Assembly: GCF_000373585.1 (NCBI RefSeq)
Contig: NZ_KB891881.1
Span: 93,162 to 157,161, forward strand
DNA from: Streptomyces sp. MspMP-M5
GTDB taxonomy: Bacteria > Actinomycetota > Actinomycetes > Streptomycetales > Streptomycetaceae
Direction: 5' to 3'
Length of the DNA: 64,000 bases
In this document: positions 24,670-32,427 of the stretch, piece after piece
Position numbering within the stretch: the first letter of the stretch is position 1
Layout of the letters: the number at the start of each line of letters is the position of its first letter
Program-made: the position numbers and the translations under genes
Notes under the pieces: model-generated
The model's database searches: none
What the model was told of the DNA's origin: nothing
The model's input: only the letters and a program-made list of their open reading frames with translations

Positions 24670-26853
24670 CTATGCGGGCGCTCCCGGCTGTGAGCCGCCG
24701 CCTGCTCGGCGTATGGCGGCGATGATGGTCCGGGCCCAGGCGGCGGGGGACGGAGTGGTGAGGAGGGCGGCGAGACGTGTGATGTGTGTCTGTCGCTGGG
24801 CAGGGGTCATGTCGAGGGCCTGGTGGAGGGTGTCGACCAGGTCCTGGGGACGGTGCGGGTCGGTCAGCAGGGCGGCCGTACCGAAGTGTTCGGCGGCTCC
24901 TGCCTGGCTGGACAGGACGAGGGTGCCTGGACGATCGGTGGCCGACTTGGCGGCGATGTATTCCTGGGCGGTGAGGTTCATGCCGTCGGCGAGAGACGTC
25001 ACCCAGAACACATCGGCTGCCAGGTAGTGGTCGACGACCTCGGGGAAGGGCAGGGACTGGGGGCGGTAGTCAACGGGTGTCCAGTCTTCCGTTCCCCAGC
25101 GGGCGTTGAGTGTGCCGATGGCGTCCTCGAGCGCGGCGCGTGTGGCGTCGTAGGCGTGGATGCCTGGTTCGGGTGGTGGGCAGATCAGGCGGAAACGGAG
25201 CCGCCCACGTAGTCCGGGGCACTGTTCGAGGAGTGCCGAGAGGGCATGGATCTTCTGGACCGGGGCCTTGGCGTAGTCGAGGCGTTCGACGGACAGGACG
25301 AGTATGGCGCCGTCGTCGGGAGTGGGGCGGTGGGGCCGGCGGGAGCGGGCAATGCCGGCGACGGCCTGGCGGTCGATGCCCAGGGGGTGGACGCCGATGC
25401 ACGGCAGGCGTTCGGAGTGGTCGGAACGGTCGGAACGGTCGGAACGGTCGGAACGGTCGGTGAGAAGGTCTTGGAAGTTGCGGGCGGAGGCGGCTGTGTG
25501 GAAGCCGGCCCAGTCCAACTGATCGAGGGAAGAGCGCAGTTGCTCGGCCACGGGGAGCTGCCGGAAGGTGTCGGGGTCGGGAAAGGGCGTGTGGTGGAAC
25601 AGGCCGATGCGCAGGTCGGGCCGTTGGGACCGGAGGATGCCGGGGACCAGCCAGAGGTTGTAGTCGTGCAGCCAGACCGTCCCACCGTGTTCCGCGTGCG
25701 CGCCGATGTGATGGGCGAAGTCCTCGTTGAACGCCTCGTAGGCGGCCCACTGGGGCGTCGTGTGCCGGATCAGCTGCGGCTGGGACATCAGCGCAGGCCA
25801 CAGGGTCTCCTTGCAGGCACCGTGGAAGTACCCCGCCCACCGCAGGGACGGGACCGGTAGCAGTGCCATGAGGAGGTTGGCGGGAGGTCCGGGGACACTG
25901 GCTGCCGGGCCGTCGTGGACGACGGCGGCGGCCCAGACCGCGGAGGATGTGTGGGCGCTTTCGTCGGTGAGGGCGGAGGTCAGAGCCGGCAGGATTCCGT
26001 TGGGGCTCAAGGGGCGGTGCCACTGGCCGAGGGACCACTGCGCGGGCGGGCGGTGGTAGGCGATGACCACCGGCGAGGGGGTCCGTAACCACCCCAGGCG
26101 TTCCAGGGCGGCGAGGACCCCGGCGGCTCCGTGTCGGACGGTCCGGAAGACGCGGGCGGTCGTGGGCGCTTGGGTGGACAGGCCCGGTTCGGCGTTGCCG
26201 ACGATCACTCCGTGGGCGCCGAGGCGGAACATCGACAGGTCGTTGAGCGAGTCACCGGCCACGAGGATCCCGGAGGCGGGCCATTGGAGTTTGCGGGCGA
26301 GTTGCTGGACGGCCGGGCCCTTGCCTGCCTGGGGCGGGAGGACATCGAAGAAACGACCCTCGGAGTACGACCACGAGCACCCCAGGTCCTCGACGGCCGC
26401 TTTGAGGGGCCCGGTGAGGTGCTGCGGGGACAGATAGAAGGAGCAGCGGCCGTCCTGTGCCACTCCCTCCTGGTGTCTGAGCTGGGGGAAGCGGCGGGCG
26501 AGGGCCGTGCGAACGTGGTCGTGGCCGGGCCAGCCCGCCCGGAGCTGGGCTTCCAGGACGTCGACGTGGCTCATGTCGGTGGCGTCGACGACGCTCGCCC
26601 CGACGTCCGCGATGATCCACCGTGGCGACGGGACGAGGGGATCGCGGTCCAGGAGTGCCTGGACGGAGGGCAGACCGCGTCCGGTGGCGAAGACGACGGT
26701 GATTTCCGGGTGCCGGTCCAGTGCCTGGCGTAACCGTCGCCGCTCGTCCTCGTCCCCTCCGAGCAGGGTGCCGTCCAGGTCGGTCACCAAGACCTTGATG
26801 TGTGTATGCGCCGACCGCACACCGGCGTCGGCCTGGCTCGTTTCGTCGGCCAT
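24670..26853 (-). CDS. HAD phosphatase-GT20 fusion, probable glucosylglycerol-phosphate synthase/phosphatase
   Basis: 727 residues. The N-terminal HAD phosphatase domain (about 18-250) has VLVTDLDGTLLGG, VFATGRGLPSVQ and ILVAGDSLNDLSMF, as in sucrose-phosphate-phosphatase-like enzymes. The C-terminal GT20 domain (about 260-715) has WLHDYNLWLVP and GLFHHTPFP. Those forms (HDYNLW, FHHTPFP) match glucosylglycerol-phosphate synthases rather than trehalose-phosphate synthases, which usually have LHIPFP. The known bifunctional GgpPS enzymes have the same phosphatase-then-synthase order. The predicted reaction is ADP- or other NDP-glucose plus glycerol-3-phosphate to glucosylglycerol, a compatible solute. 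A 9-bp repeat tract inserts SDR repeats near residue 475. GAGAGGG precedes the ATG. Confidence 0.8.
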   Translation of the reverse strand: MADETSQADAGVRSAHTHIKVLVTDLDGTLLGGDEDERRRLRQALDRHPEITVVFATGRGLPSVQALLDRDPLVPSPRWIIADVGASVVDATDMSHVDVLEAQLRAGWPGHDHVRTALARRFPQLRHQEGVAQDGRCSFYLSPQHLTGPLKAAVEDLGCSWSYSEGRFFDVLPPQAGKGPAVQQLARKLQWPASGILVAGDSLNDLSMFRLGAHGVIVGNAEPGLSTQAPTTARVFRTVRHGAAGVLAALERLGWLRTPSPVVIAYHRPPAQWSLGQWHRPLSPNGILPALTSALTDESAHTSSAVWAAAVVHDGPAASVPGPPANLLMALLPVPSLRWAGYFHGACKETLWPALMSQPQLIRHTTPQWAAYEAFNEDFAHHIGAHAEHGGTVWLHDYNLWLVPGILRSQRPDLRIGLFHHTPFPDPDTFRQLPVAEQLRSSLDQLDWAGFHTAASARNFQDLLTDRSDRSDRSDRSDHSERLPCIGVHPLGIDRQAVAGIARSRRPHRPTPDDGAILVLSVERLDYAKAPVQKIHALSALLEQCPGLRGRLRFRLICPPPEPGIHAYDATRAALEDAIGTLNARWGTEDWTPVDYRPQSLPFPEVVDHYLAADVFWVTSLADGMNLTAQEYIAAKSATDRPGTLVLSSQAGAAEHFGTAALLTDPHRPQDLVDTLHQALDMTPAQRQTHITRLAALLTTPSPAAWARTIIAAIRRAGGGSQPGAPA
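25413..25457. repeat. In-frame 9-bp tandem repeat (CGGAACGGT)
   Basis: Four exact copies of CGGAACGGT (25422-25457) follow one diverged copy (CGGAGTGGT, 25413-25421). On the coding strand they give repeated Ser-Asp-Arg in a surface loop of the GT20 domain. A multiple-of-three unit keeps the frame, so copy number can vary without loss of the protein. Confidence 0.9.
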
Positions 26854-26985
26854 GGGGACCCTCTCGTCGTCGGTGTGTCGTTGTCGGTACGGCCGTTGGG
26901 CCTCGCCGTCAGGATGCCAGGGCGAAGCGCGGAGGCGACAGACCGTCCCGCAACGGAAGCCATGGCGACGGGGGAAGTGGTCGAC

Positions 26986-27244
26986 AGGGCTCGGCGGTTT
27001 CGCGCCCGGCGGCCACCTCCTGCTCGGCTTCTTCGAGTCGGAGGGTGAACCGGTGACGGCGTTCGATCACAAGGTGGCGACAGCCTACCGATGGCCGATC
27101 GACGACCTGGTGGCGCCGGCCGGCGAAGCCAGGTTCGTGGAGATCGGCCGGATGCTGGGCGAGCCGAGCGAGAACGAACGGTTCCGCGGAGGCCATCTGC
27201 TGGTGCGCAGGGGCAAGTTGCTCCGGCGACAGACACCCGCCTGA
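26986..27244 (+). pseudogene. C-terminal remnant of a SAM methyltransferase
   Basis: The frame ending at 27244 reads APGGHLLLGFFESEGEPV, AFDHKVATAYRWPIDDL and FVEIGRMLGEPSENERF, then GHLLVRR. This is the last third of a class I methyltransferase (the L-P-G-G strand and the following AYRW / LxxAGF elements). The upstream sequence has no SAM-binding motif and belongs to the other strand's gene leader. No start codon with a ribosome site is present. Confidence 0.6.
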
Positions 27245-27289
27245 CCGCCCGACCGACCGACCGATCGATCAGTCGGGCGGGTGGCCTGC

Positions 27290-27311
27290 GTGCCGCCTGC
27301 GCAGGCGGCAC
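27290..27311. terminator. Perfect 22-bp palindrome, likely terminator
   Basis: GTGCCGCCTGC (27290-27300) is followed at once by its exact complement GCAGGCGGCAC (27301-27311). It lies between the methyltransferase remnant (+) and the stop of the 1177-residue gene (-, 27342), where a terminator is expected. A tract of CCGA repeats at about 27250-27266 is adjacent. Confidence 0.6.
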
Positions 27312-27341
27312 GGATCGCACAACGCGTGTTGCCGACGGCAG

Positions 27342-30300
27342 TCAGTTCTTGACCGGGTTGATGGTCATCAGTCCGGTGAAGAACGTGACCGGCACGGTGT
27401 CCGTCTTGTTGGTGGTCGTGCCGCTGCTGGTCGACGAGGTCTCGGACGAACTGAGGCCCGCACCGAACGAAATCACCTTGTCGAAGCTGGCGTTGATCTG
27501 TCCCGACACCGCCGTCTCCAGGCCCTGCTGCCGGATCTGCTGCTCACTGAGGGTGACCGAGGTGAATTTGACGTCCCGTTGGATCGAGAACACGTAACTG
27601 CGCTGCTTGGGATCCAGGCCGGCGAGGGTGAGCTTGCCGACCAGATGTGTGGTGATCAGCAGGCCGGGCGGGGTACCCACGGTGGCCGGATTCCCTGCCA
27701 TGGCGGAGGAGTAGATCGAGGGGTAGGTCACCCAGTGGGTGGACGAGCCGTCGACCACGATGTCCAGTGGCTTGTCCGGGGCGATCTTGCCGTTGAGGAT
27801 GACGCTGGGAGCCGCGGGCACCACGTTGTCCTGGCCGAGCACCTGCCTGTTGTCCTGGAAGACGGCGATGGCGAACCTGCCGCGTTCCCAGTCCGCTTCG
27901 CTGGGGCCGAAGCTCACCGGGGCGAAACTGAACACGAACGATCGGTTGTCCGAACTGATCGGCACCGGCGGCCGCGGGGTGGGACGTGGCGCGGGAGCAG
28001 GCGGGTGCGGTGTACCGGATCCGCCGTCGCCGGAGCCGGGTTGTGTACCGGGACCCGGCGTACCGGGGGCGCCGCCCGGGTTGGGGACCGTTCCGCCGGT
28101 GCCTGGGGTCGGGCTGCCGGCCGTTCCGGTTCCGCTTCCGGTACCGCCGCCCGGCGTTCCCGCGCCTGGCGCGCCGGTTCCCGCACCGCTGCCGCCCGGT
28201 CCTGCGCCCGGCGTCCCACCGGTGCTGGGCGTTCCGGGCGTCCCTGGCGTTCCGGGCCCACCGGGCGTACCGGGGTTCTTGCCGGCCAGCCCGGCCGCGT
28301 TGCTCGCCAGTGAGGTCAGCAGCGCGGCGACCTCCTTCTGCATCGACTCGTCGCGGAAGATGTCGCCCTTGCCCAGGAGTTGCAGCGCTGCCGCCATGCC
28401 GACCGGGTCGGGGGCCTGCGGCGGCTGGACGATGGTGACCGCCGACGCCGGCAGCCCCGAGGGCGTGGTGGGGACGACCACCTCGCGGCTCGCCGTGGAC
28501 ACCGGAGCGATCTGCGGGGCACTGTCCGGGTCGGGCGACTTCTGCCAGTCCCAGAAACGCGTGTCGTCGATGACCTCCGCCGCATTGCAGTGGCCGAGTT
28601 TGGCCTCGGCGAAGACACCGCGGGTGGGCAGACTGACCAACTGCTCGCTGCGCGCAGGTGCCACCTCGGGCAGGCGCACTCGCCCCTCGCCCGAGCCCTC
28701 GAACAGGGCCGGGTCGAGCGGAAAGGCCGTGGCGTCCCCGAGCACTTCCAGGGCGCGGTTCTCGATGGCCTGGAACAGTGGACGCGTGGTGGCCCCGACG
28801 GTGAGGCGGCTGCCTGCCAGATCCGTCCACCGGGCGTTGGGATCCTCCCCGAGCCGGATCAGCCGGTAGTAGTGCTCACGGTTCTGCACCAAGTGTCTGC
28901 GCAGCCGGATCCGCAGCAGGTTCTCCTCGTCGCTGAGCCGTTGGAACGGGGTCGGTGCGGGGGCCGGCTCCGGTGCCTGGCGGGCGGCCAGTGCCCAGGT
29001 CGTGGACGGCTTCTGGAAGAGCTTGCCGCTGGGCTCGTCGACCAGGAGATGGGTGTTGCCCGCGGTGTCCACGGCCGTGACGACCAGATGCTCCACGGCG
29101 ACGTCGTCGTTCCTGCCCTCCGTGTGAGGAGGGATCATCGTCACCGAAATCGTCCGCAGATCACGCCAGTTGACCCGCTCGTCGGACCTGGGTACACCCG
29201 CGAGGTCGACCACCGCGTTGGTGTGTTGGAAGTCTCCGGGATTCTGCAGATGCGTCGGATCGGGGTCCCAGTCGCTGTGCTGCGGGCGGACGAGGTTCGT
29301 GTCCTTCTGGGCACCGTCCGGTGCGCGCTGGGTCAGCGTGACCGTCGTGGGCACGCGGTCCTGGAAGCTGGACAGGCCACCGATGGTGAAGCGGAACTGG
29401 AAGAGGATGAACTCCACACTGCCCGGGTCGGGCGGCACCGGCACCTCGGGCTGGAGCTCCCGCCAGGCAGCGTACTTCTCCACCGCGTCGAATCCGCCGG
29501 CCAGCTGCGGGTCGAGCAACCCGGCCGCCAGCAGGCGGCGGTAGCGGACGATGACCAGTTCGTCGTCGAGGTTCGGAGACCCCGCGGGCAGCAGAACGGC
29601 CGGCCGGACCCTGCCACGCTCGACGAGCACCCGGAAGTGCCGCAACACCTCGTAGTAGAGCAGCGTCATCGCATGCGCGTGATTGTGGTTGCGTACCGTC
29701 CGGGTCTGCGCGGTGGACGCCTCCGCCTGCCGCGACTGCACGACGACCGTGCTGCGCATATCGCGTACGGAGGTGGAGTGCTGCCTGATCTGATCGTGCA
29801 GGTTCTGCACGGTGTCCACCGAGACACTGCGGTCGCCGGTCGTCGTGGCATAGCCGCCACCGAGCGCGGCCGAGCCGCCGAACATGCCCAGCGACGCCGC
29901 ACCCGCCGCGCCGGCCATGACCGACCCACCACGCTGCCACTCGTTGACGGCACCCTTGACCACCTCGTCCACCGTCCGGTCACGAGTCAGGGCGTGCTCC
30001 AGGTCGTCCGTGAGAGCGATGTCCTCCAGCCGACTGTCGGTCGACGTCCGCGACCAGTCCACGATCGCGAGCTGCACCTGCTCGCCCGGCGCCAACGGGA
30101 GGCTGTAGGTGACCTGCCCGAGCCCGTGCCCCACCGGGATCCAGGTGACGTCGTAGCTGATGACCAGGGCGATCGGCACCGGAAATCCCGCGATGCGGTC
30201 GGCCGTCCCGCCGCCCCCGACGGGGGCCGCTTCCTGCGCACCGTAGTCCAGCAGCGCCATGAGATCCGGAACGGTCACGATCTGGTGCACCTGGTACTGC

Positions 30301-30875
30301 TGGGTGGCGACGTTGGACGGCAGCAGGGTCTCACAGCCGTCCTGCCCGATGAGTTCGGCCGGTACGTACGCGAAGGAGCCCGGTGAGAGATACCAGTCAA
30401 GCAGCGAGGGCGACTGCATCGACGGAAAGCCGCCGGCGGAACCGGTGAAGACGCCACCGCGGTCCACCCCGAGCCGCAGGACCAGTGCCTGAGCCTCCTC
30501 GTCGGCCTCGGCCAGGACGTCCACCGCGCTCTGCAGCGGACCGCCGAGGTACAGCCAGACATGGTCGAGCCGTACCTCCGCGGTGGCACCGTCGGGCCGC
30601 TCGGCCAGTTGCCGCGCCTGCCGCCACAGCGGCGCCAGGTCCCACGAGCAGTACCCGGCGTGGTCACTGCCGAGCAGGCCCAGCGGCATGCGCACCGATC
30701 TGTCGGCTCGGGCGGCAGCCCCCGCCCCGCCGCCTGAGCCCTGTTCGGAAACGGTCAGTTGGGCTTCGAGGAAGGCCGGCGCCCCGGACACGGGCCCGCC
30801 GGTCCGGTTGTCGAAGAGAAACACACAGCAGCGGGCCGGGCCACCGGTGTCGTCGGTCGGAAGTGCGATGTCCAT
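27342..30875 (-). CDS. Large multidomain protein of unknown function with collagen-like linker
   Basis: 1177 residues, start at 30875 (MDIALPTDD) behind GGGGGGAACC. No signal peptide. Visible regions: a beta-rich N-terminal part (~1-220); ~230-290 with IALVISYDVTWIPVGHGLGQ and LAPGEQVQLAIVDWSRTS; a Gly/Ala-rich helical stretch (~315-345); a helix-rich part with RNHNHAHAMTLLYYEVLRHF (~395-415); and TRGVFAEAKLGHCNAAEVID followed by DTRFWDWQKSP (~751-780). Next comes a Gly/Pro/Thr linker (~867-973, 27957-28277) rich in GTPG repeats, then a ~200-residue beta-rich C-terminal domain ending in a Ser/Thr-rich stretch. No enzyme motif was found. The LAIVDWSR and IDDTRFWDW motifs suggest a conserved but uncharacterised family. 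It is monocistronic. Confidence 0.85.
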   Translation of the reverse strand: MDIALPTDDTGGPARCCVFLFDNRTGGPVSGAPAFLEAQLTVSEQGSGGGAGAAARADRSVRMPLGLLGSDHAGYCSWDLAPLWRQARQLAERPDGATAEVRLDHVWLYLGGPLQSAVDVLAEADEEAQALVLRLGVDRGGVFTGSAGGFPSMQSPSLLDWYLSPGSFAYVPAELIGQDGCETLLPSNVATQQYQVHQIVTVPDLMALLDYGAQEAAPVGGGGTADRIAGFPVPIALVISYDVTWIPVGHGLGQVTYSLPLAPGEQVQLAIVDWSRTSTDSRLEDIALTDDLEHALTRDRTVDEVVKGAVNEWQRGGSVMAGAAGAASLGMFGGSAALGGGYATTTGDRSVSVDTVQNLHDQIRQHSTSVRDMRSTVVVQSRQAEASTAQTRTVRNHNHAHAMTLLYYEVLRHFRVLVERGRVRPAVLLPAGSPNLDDELVIVRYRRLLAAGLLDPQLAGGFDAVEKYAAWRELQPEVPVPPDPGSVEFILFQFRFTIGGLSSFQDRVPTTVTLTQRAPDGAQKDTNLVRPQHSDWDPDPTHLQNPGDFQHTNAVVDLAGVPRSDERVNWRDLRTISVTMIPPHTEGRNDDVAVEHLVVTAVDTAGNTHLLVDEPSGKLFQKPSTTWALAARQAPEPAPAPTPFQRLSDEENLLRIRLRRHLVQNREHYYRLIRLGEDPNARWTDLAGSRLTVGATTRPLFQAIENRALEVLGDATAFPLDPALFEGSGEGRVRLPEVAPARSEQLVSLPTRGVFAEAKLGHCNAAEVIDDTRFWDWQKSPDPDSAPQIAPVSTASREVVVPTTPSGLPASAVTIVQPPQAPDPVGMAAALQLLGKGDIFRDESMQKEVAALLTSLASNAAGLAGKNPGTPGGPGTPGTPGTPSTGGTPGAGPGGSGAGTGAPGAGTPGGGTGSGTGTAGSPTPGTGGTVPNPGGAPGTPGPGTQPGSGDGGSGTPHPPAPAPRPTPRPPVPISSDNRSFVFSFAPVSFGPSEADWERGRFAIAVFQDNRQVLGQDNVVPAAPSVILNGKIAPDKPLDIVVDGSSTHWVTYPSIYSSAMAGNPATVGTPPGLLITTHLVGKLTLAGLDPKQRSYVFSIQRDVKFTSVTLSEQQIRQQGLETAVSGQINASFDKVISFGAGLSSSETSSTSSGTTTNKTDTVPVTFFTGLMTINPVKN
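27957..28277. repeat. Collagen-like GTPG/GAG coding repeat
   Basis: Degenerate repeats of (GGN CCN GGN)-type codons encode about 107 residues made nearly only of Gly, Pro, Thr, Ala and Ser. The repeats are irregular (GTPG, GAGP, GTGS), not strict Gly-x-y triplets, so this is more a flexible stalk than a true collagen helix. Such tracts are prone to length change. Confidence 0.8.
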
Positions 30876-31444
30876 GGTTCCCCCCATCGACCTCACGCCT
30901 GAAGAGGAGCCGCAACGGCGGACGGTCAGGCGACGGCAGGAAGGTAACGCAAGAAGGCTCGATCAAATCTCGAACTTCTTGTGGAGCATTTGGACAGGTC
31001 GTGCAGTCCGTGACCAGACCACGCAGAGAACAGACCACTCCACTCCCTCCAGTGCCACCGACACCAGCCTCACCGCGCTTTGGGGACAGTCCTATTGCTG
31101 TGTGAGGTGAAAATTTCCCTGCAGTGCAGTGCGCTGGGCAGCGCCGCGCCTCCTCCAGAGGGAGGGGAGCCATGGGAGTCCTTGGAGTCCTTCGTGCCCT
31201 TGCGCATGTCAATGGGAAGCACAGTGACTGGCAACGCCGGATGTCCAGTTCGCCGCCCGGCCCGACGTGCTATGGCGCTGGAGACCGCGTGTTCTTCACG
31301 ATCTCCCTCCTTCCTAAGGAATACGTTAAGGGCCTTGGCAGGTGTTGAACATCGGCGAGTTTGCTCCACGCGGTTTCCAGGGACGACCCAATCCTGAGCC
31401 ACTCCAACACTGCGGGACGGCTGAGCCGAGGGAGGAATAACGCG
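30876..31444. other. Intergenic region upstream of two divergent genes
   Basis: About 570 bp between the divergent starts at 30875 (-) and 31445 (+). Open frames here lack codon bias. A somewhat A/T-richer part around 30950-31000 and another around 31090-31120 could hold promoters for the two genes. No repeats or remnants were recognised. Confidence 0.5.
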
Positions 31445-32380
31445 ATGGACCGTGGCATCGGTACTACGCACGCCGTCACCCTCAGCGGTGTCCCGGAAAC
31501 ACTGATGTGGAACCTCTATCAGCGTGCGTGGGAAGCGCGCCGTCCCCGGCCGGTACTCCACGACCCCAAAGCGGTGGAACTGGTCGACACGATCGACTTC
31601 CCCTTCGAGCGGCGCTTCGGGCGCCCCAACGGCCTTATCGCCCAAGGCCATGCATTGCGCGTCCGTATGTTCGACGCAGTGGTGAGAGACTTCCTCGCCG
31701 CCCATCCCTACGGCACCGTCGTTCAACTCGCCGAAGGGCTGGAAACCCAGTTCTGGCGCTGTGACAACGGCCATGCCCAGTGGCTCGGCGTCGAGCTGCC
31801 CGAAACCGCCGAACTGCGTCGCTCCTTGCTACCGGACAGCGAGCGCCGACGTACCCTCGCGTGTTCGGCACTCGATCTGTCCTGGCGTGACGAGATCGAC
31901 CCTTCGCGAGGAGTACTCATCACCGCCCAGGGGCTGCTGATGTACCTGCAGCCCCGCCAAGTGCGTGACCTGCTCGCAGGCTGCGCCGAAGCTTTTCCCG
32001 GCGGCGCGCTCGTCTTCGACACCGTGCCACGCTGGTTCAGCGCCTATACCTTTACCGGCGCCGTCCGCACCGCGCGAGGATATCCGGCACCACCCATGCC
32101 GTGGGCGATCAACCGGAGTGAGCTTCCACGGCTGGTCACTGCGCATCCCGCGATTACCTCTGTCCGTCAGCTCCTACCGTCCGTAGGAAGAGGTCTCTAT
32201 CATGGCGCGGTAGCTCCCCTCCTCAGTCGCATCGGTATCCGTAACGCTCTGGTACTGGTTACGGCAGTGGCGCAATTCGGGCAGCTGTCACGTATGGAGC
32301 CTTCGGCTATGAAGTCTTCGGGTGCGGAGCCCCCGGCACGGCATCTTCGAGTAGGGATTCTTCCGGCCGAAGCCGGTTGA
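31445..32380 (+). CDS. SAM methyltransferase, leucine-carboxyl-methyltransferase/TcmP-like
   Basis: 311 residues from the ATG at 31445 with GAGGGAGGAAT upstream. The N-terminal GVPETLMWNLYQRAWEARRP with LHDPKAVELVDTIDFPF, then VVQLAEGLETQFWR (normally V-x-L-G-A-G-L-D-T-R), mark the LCM/PPM1 family that includes the polyketide O-methyltransferase TcmP. The SAM site has Ala-Glu-Gly-Leu-Glu-Thr, a change from the usual Gly-x-Gly-Leu-Asp-Thr. Later, GVLITAQGLLMYLQPRQV matches the usual acceptor-side loop. More A/T third positions than its neighbours hint at transfer. The glycosyltransferase gene follows 47 bp on. Confidence 0.85.
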   Translation: MDRGIGTTHAVTLSGVPETLMWNLYQRAWEARRPRPVLHDPKAVELVDTIDFPFERRFGRPNGLIAQGHALRVRMFDAVVRDFLAAHPYGTVVQLAEGLETQFWRCDNGHAQWLGVELPETAELRRSLLPDSERRRTLACSALDLSWRDEIDPSRGVLITAQGLLMYLQPRQVRDLLAGCAEAFPGGALVFDTVPRWFSAYTFTGAVRTARGYPAPPMPWAINRSELPRLVTAHPAITSVRQLLPSVGRGLYHGAVAPLLSRIGIRNALVLVTAVAQFGQLSRMEPSAMKSSGAEPPARHLRVGILPAEAG

Positions 32381-32427
32381 CGTGACGGGACATTGCCGAG
32401 CGGCCGGTAACTGGGAGGATCGCTGCG

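Noticed and set aside
27250..27266. CCGA tandem tract as a CRISPR or telomere-like repeat
   Set aside because: Only four to five copies of a 4-bp unit with no spacers; a simple-sequence stretch beside a terminator.
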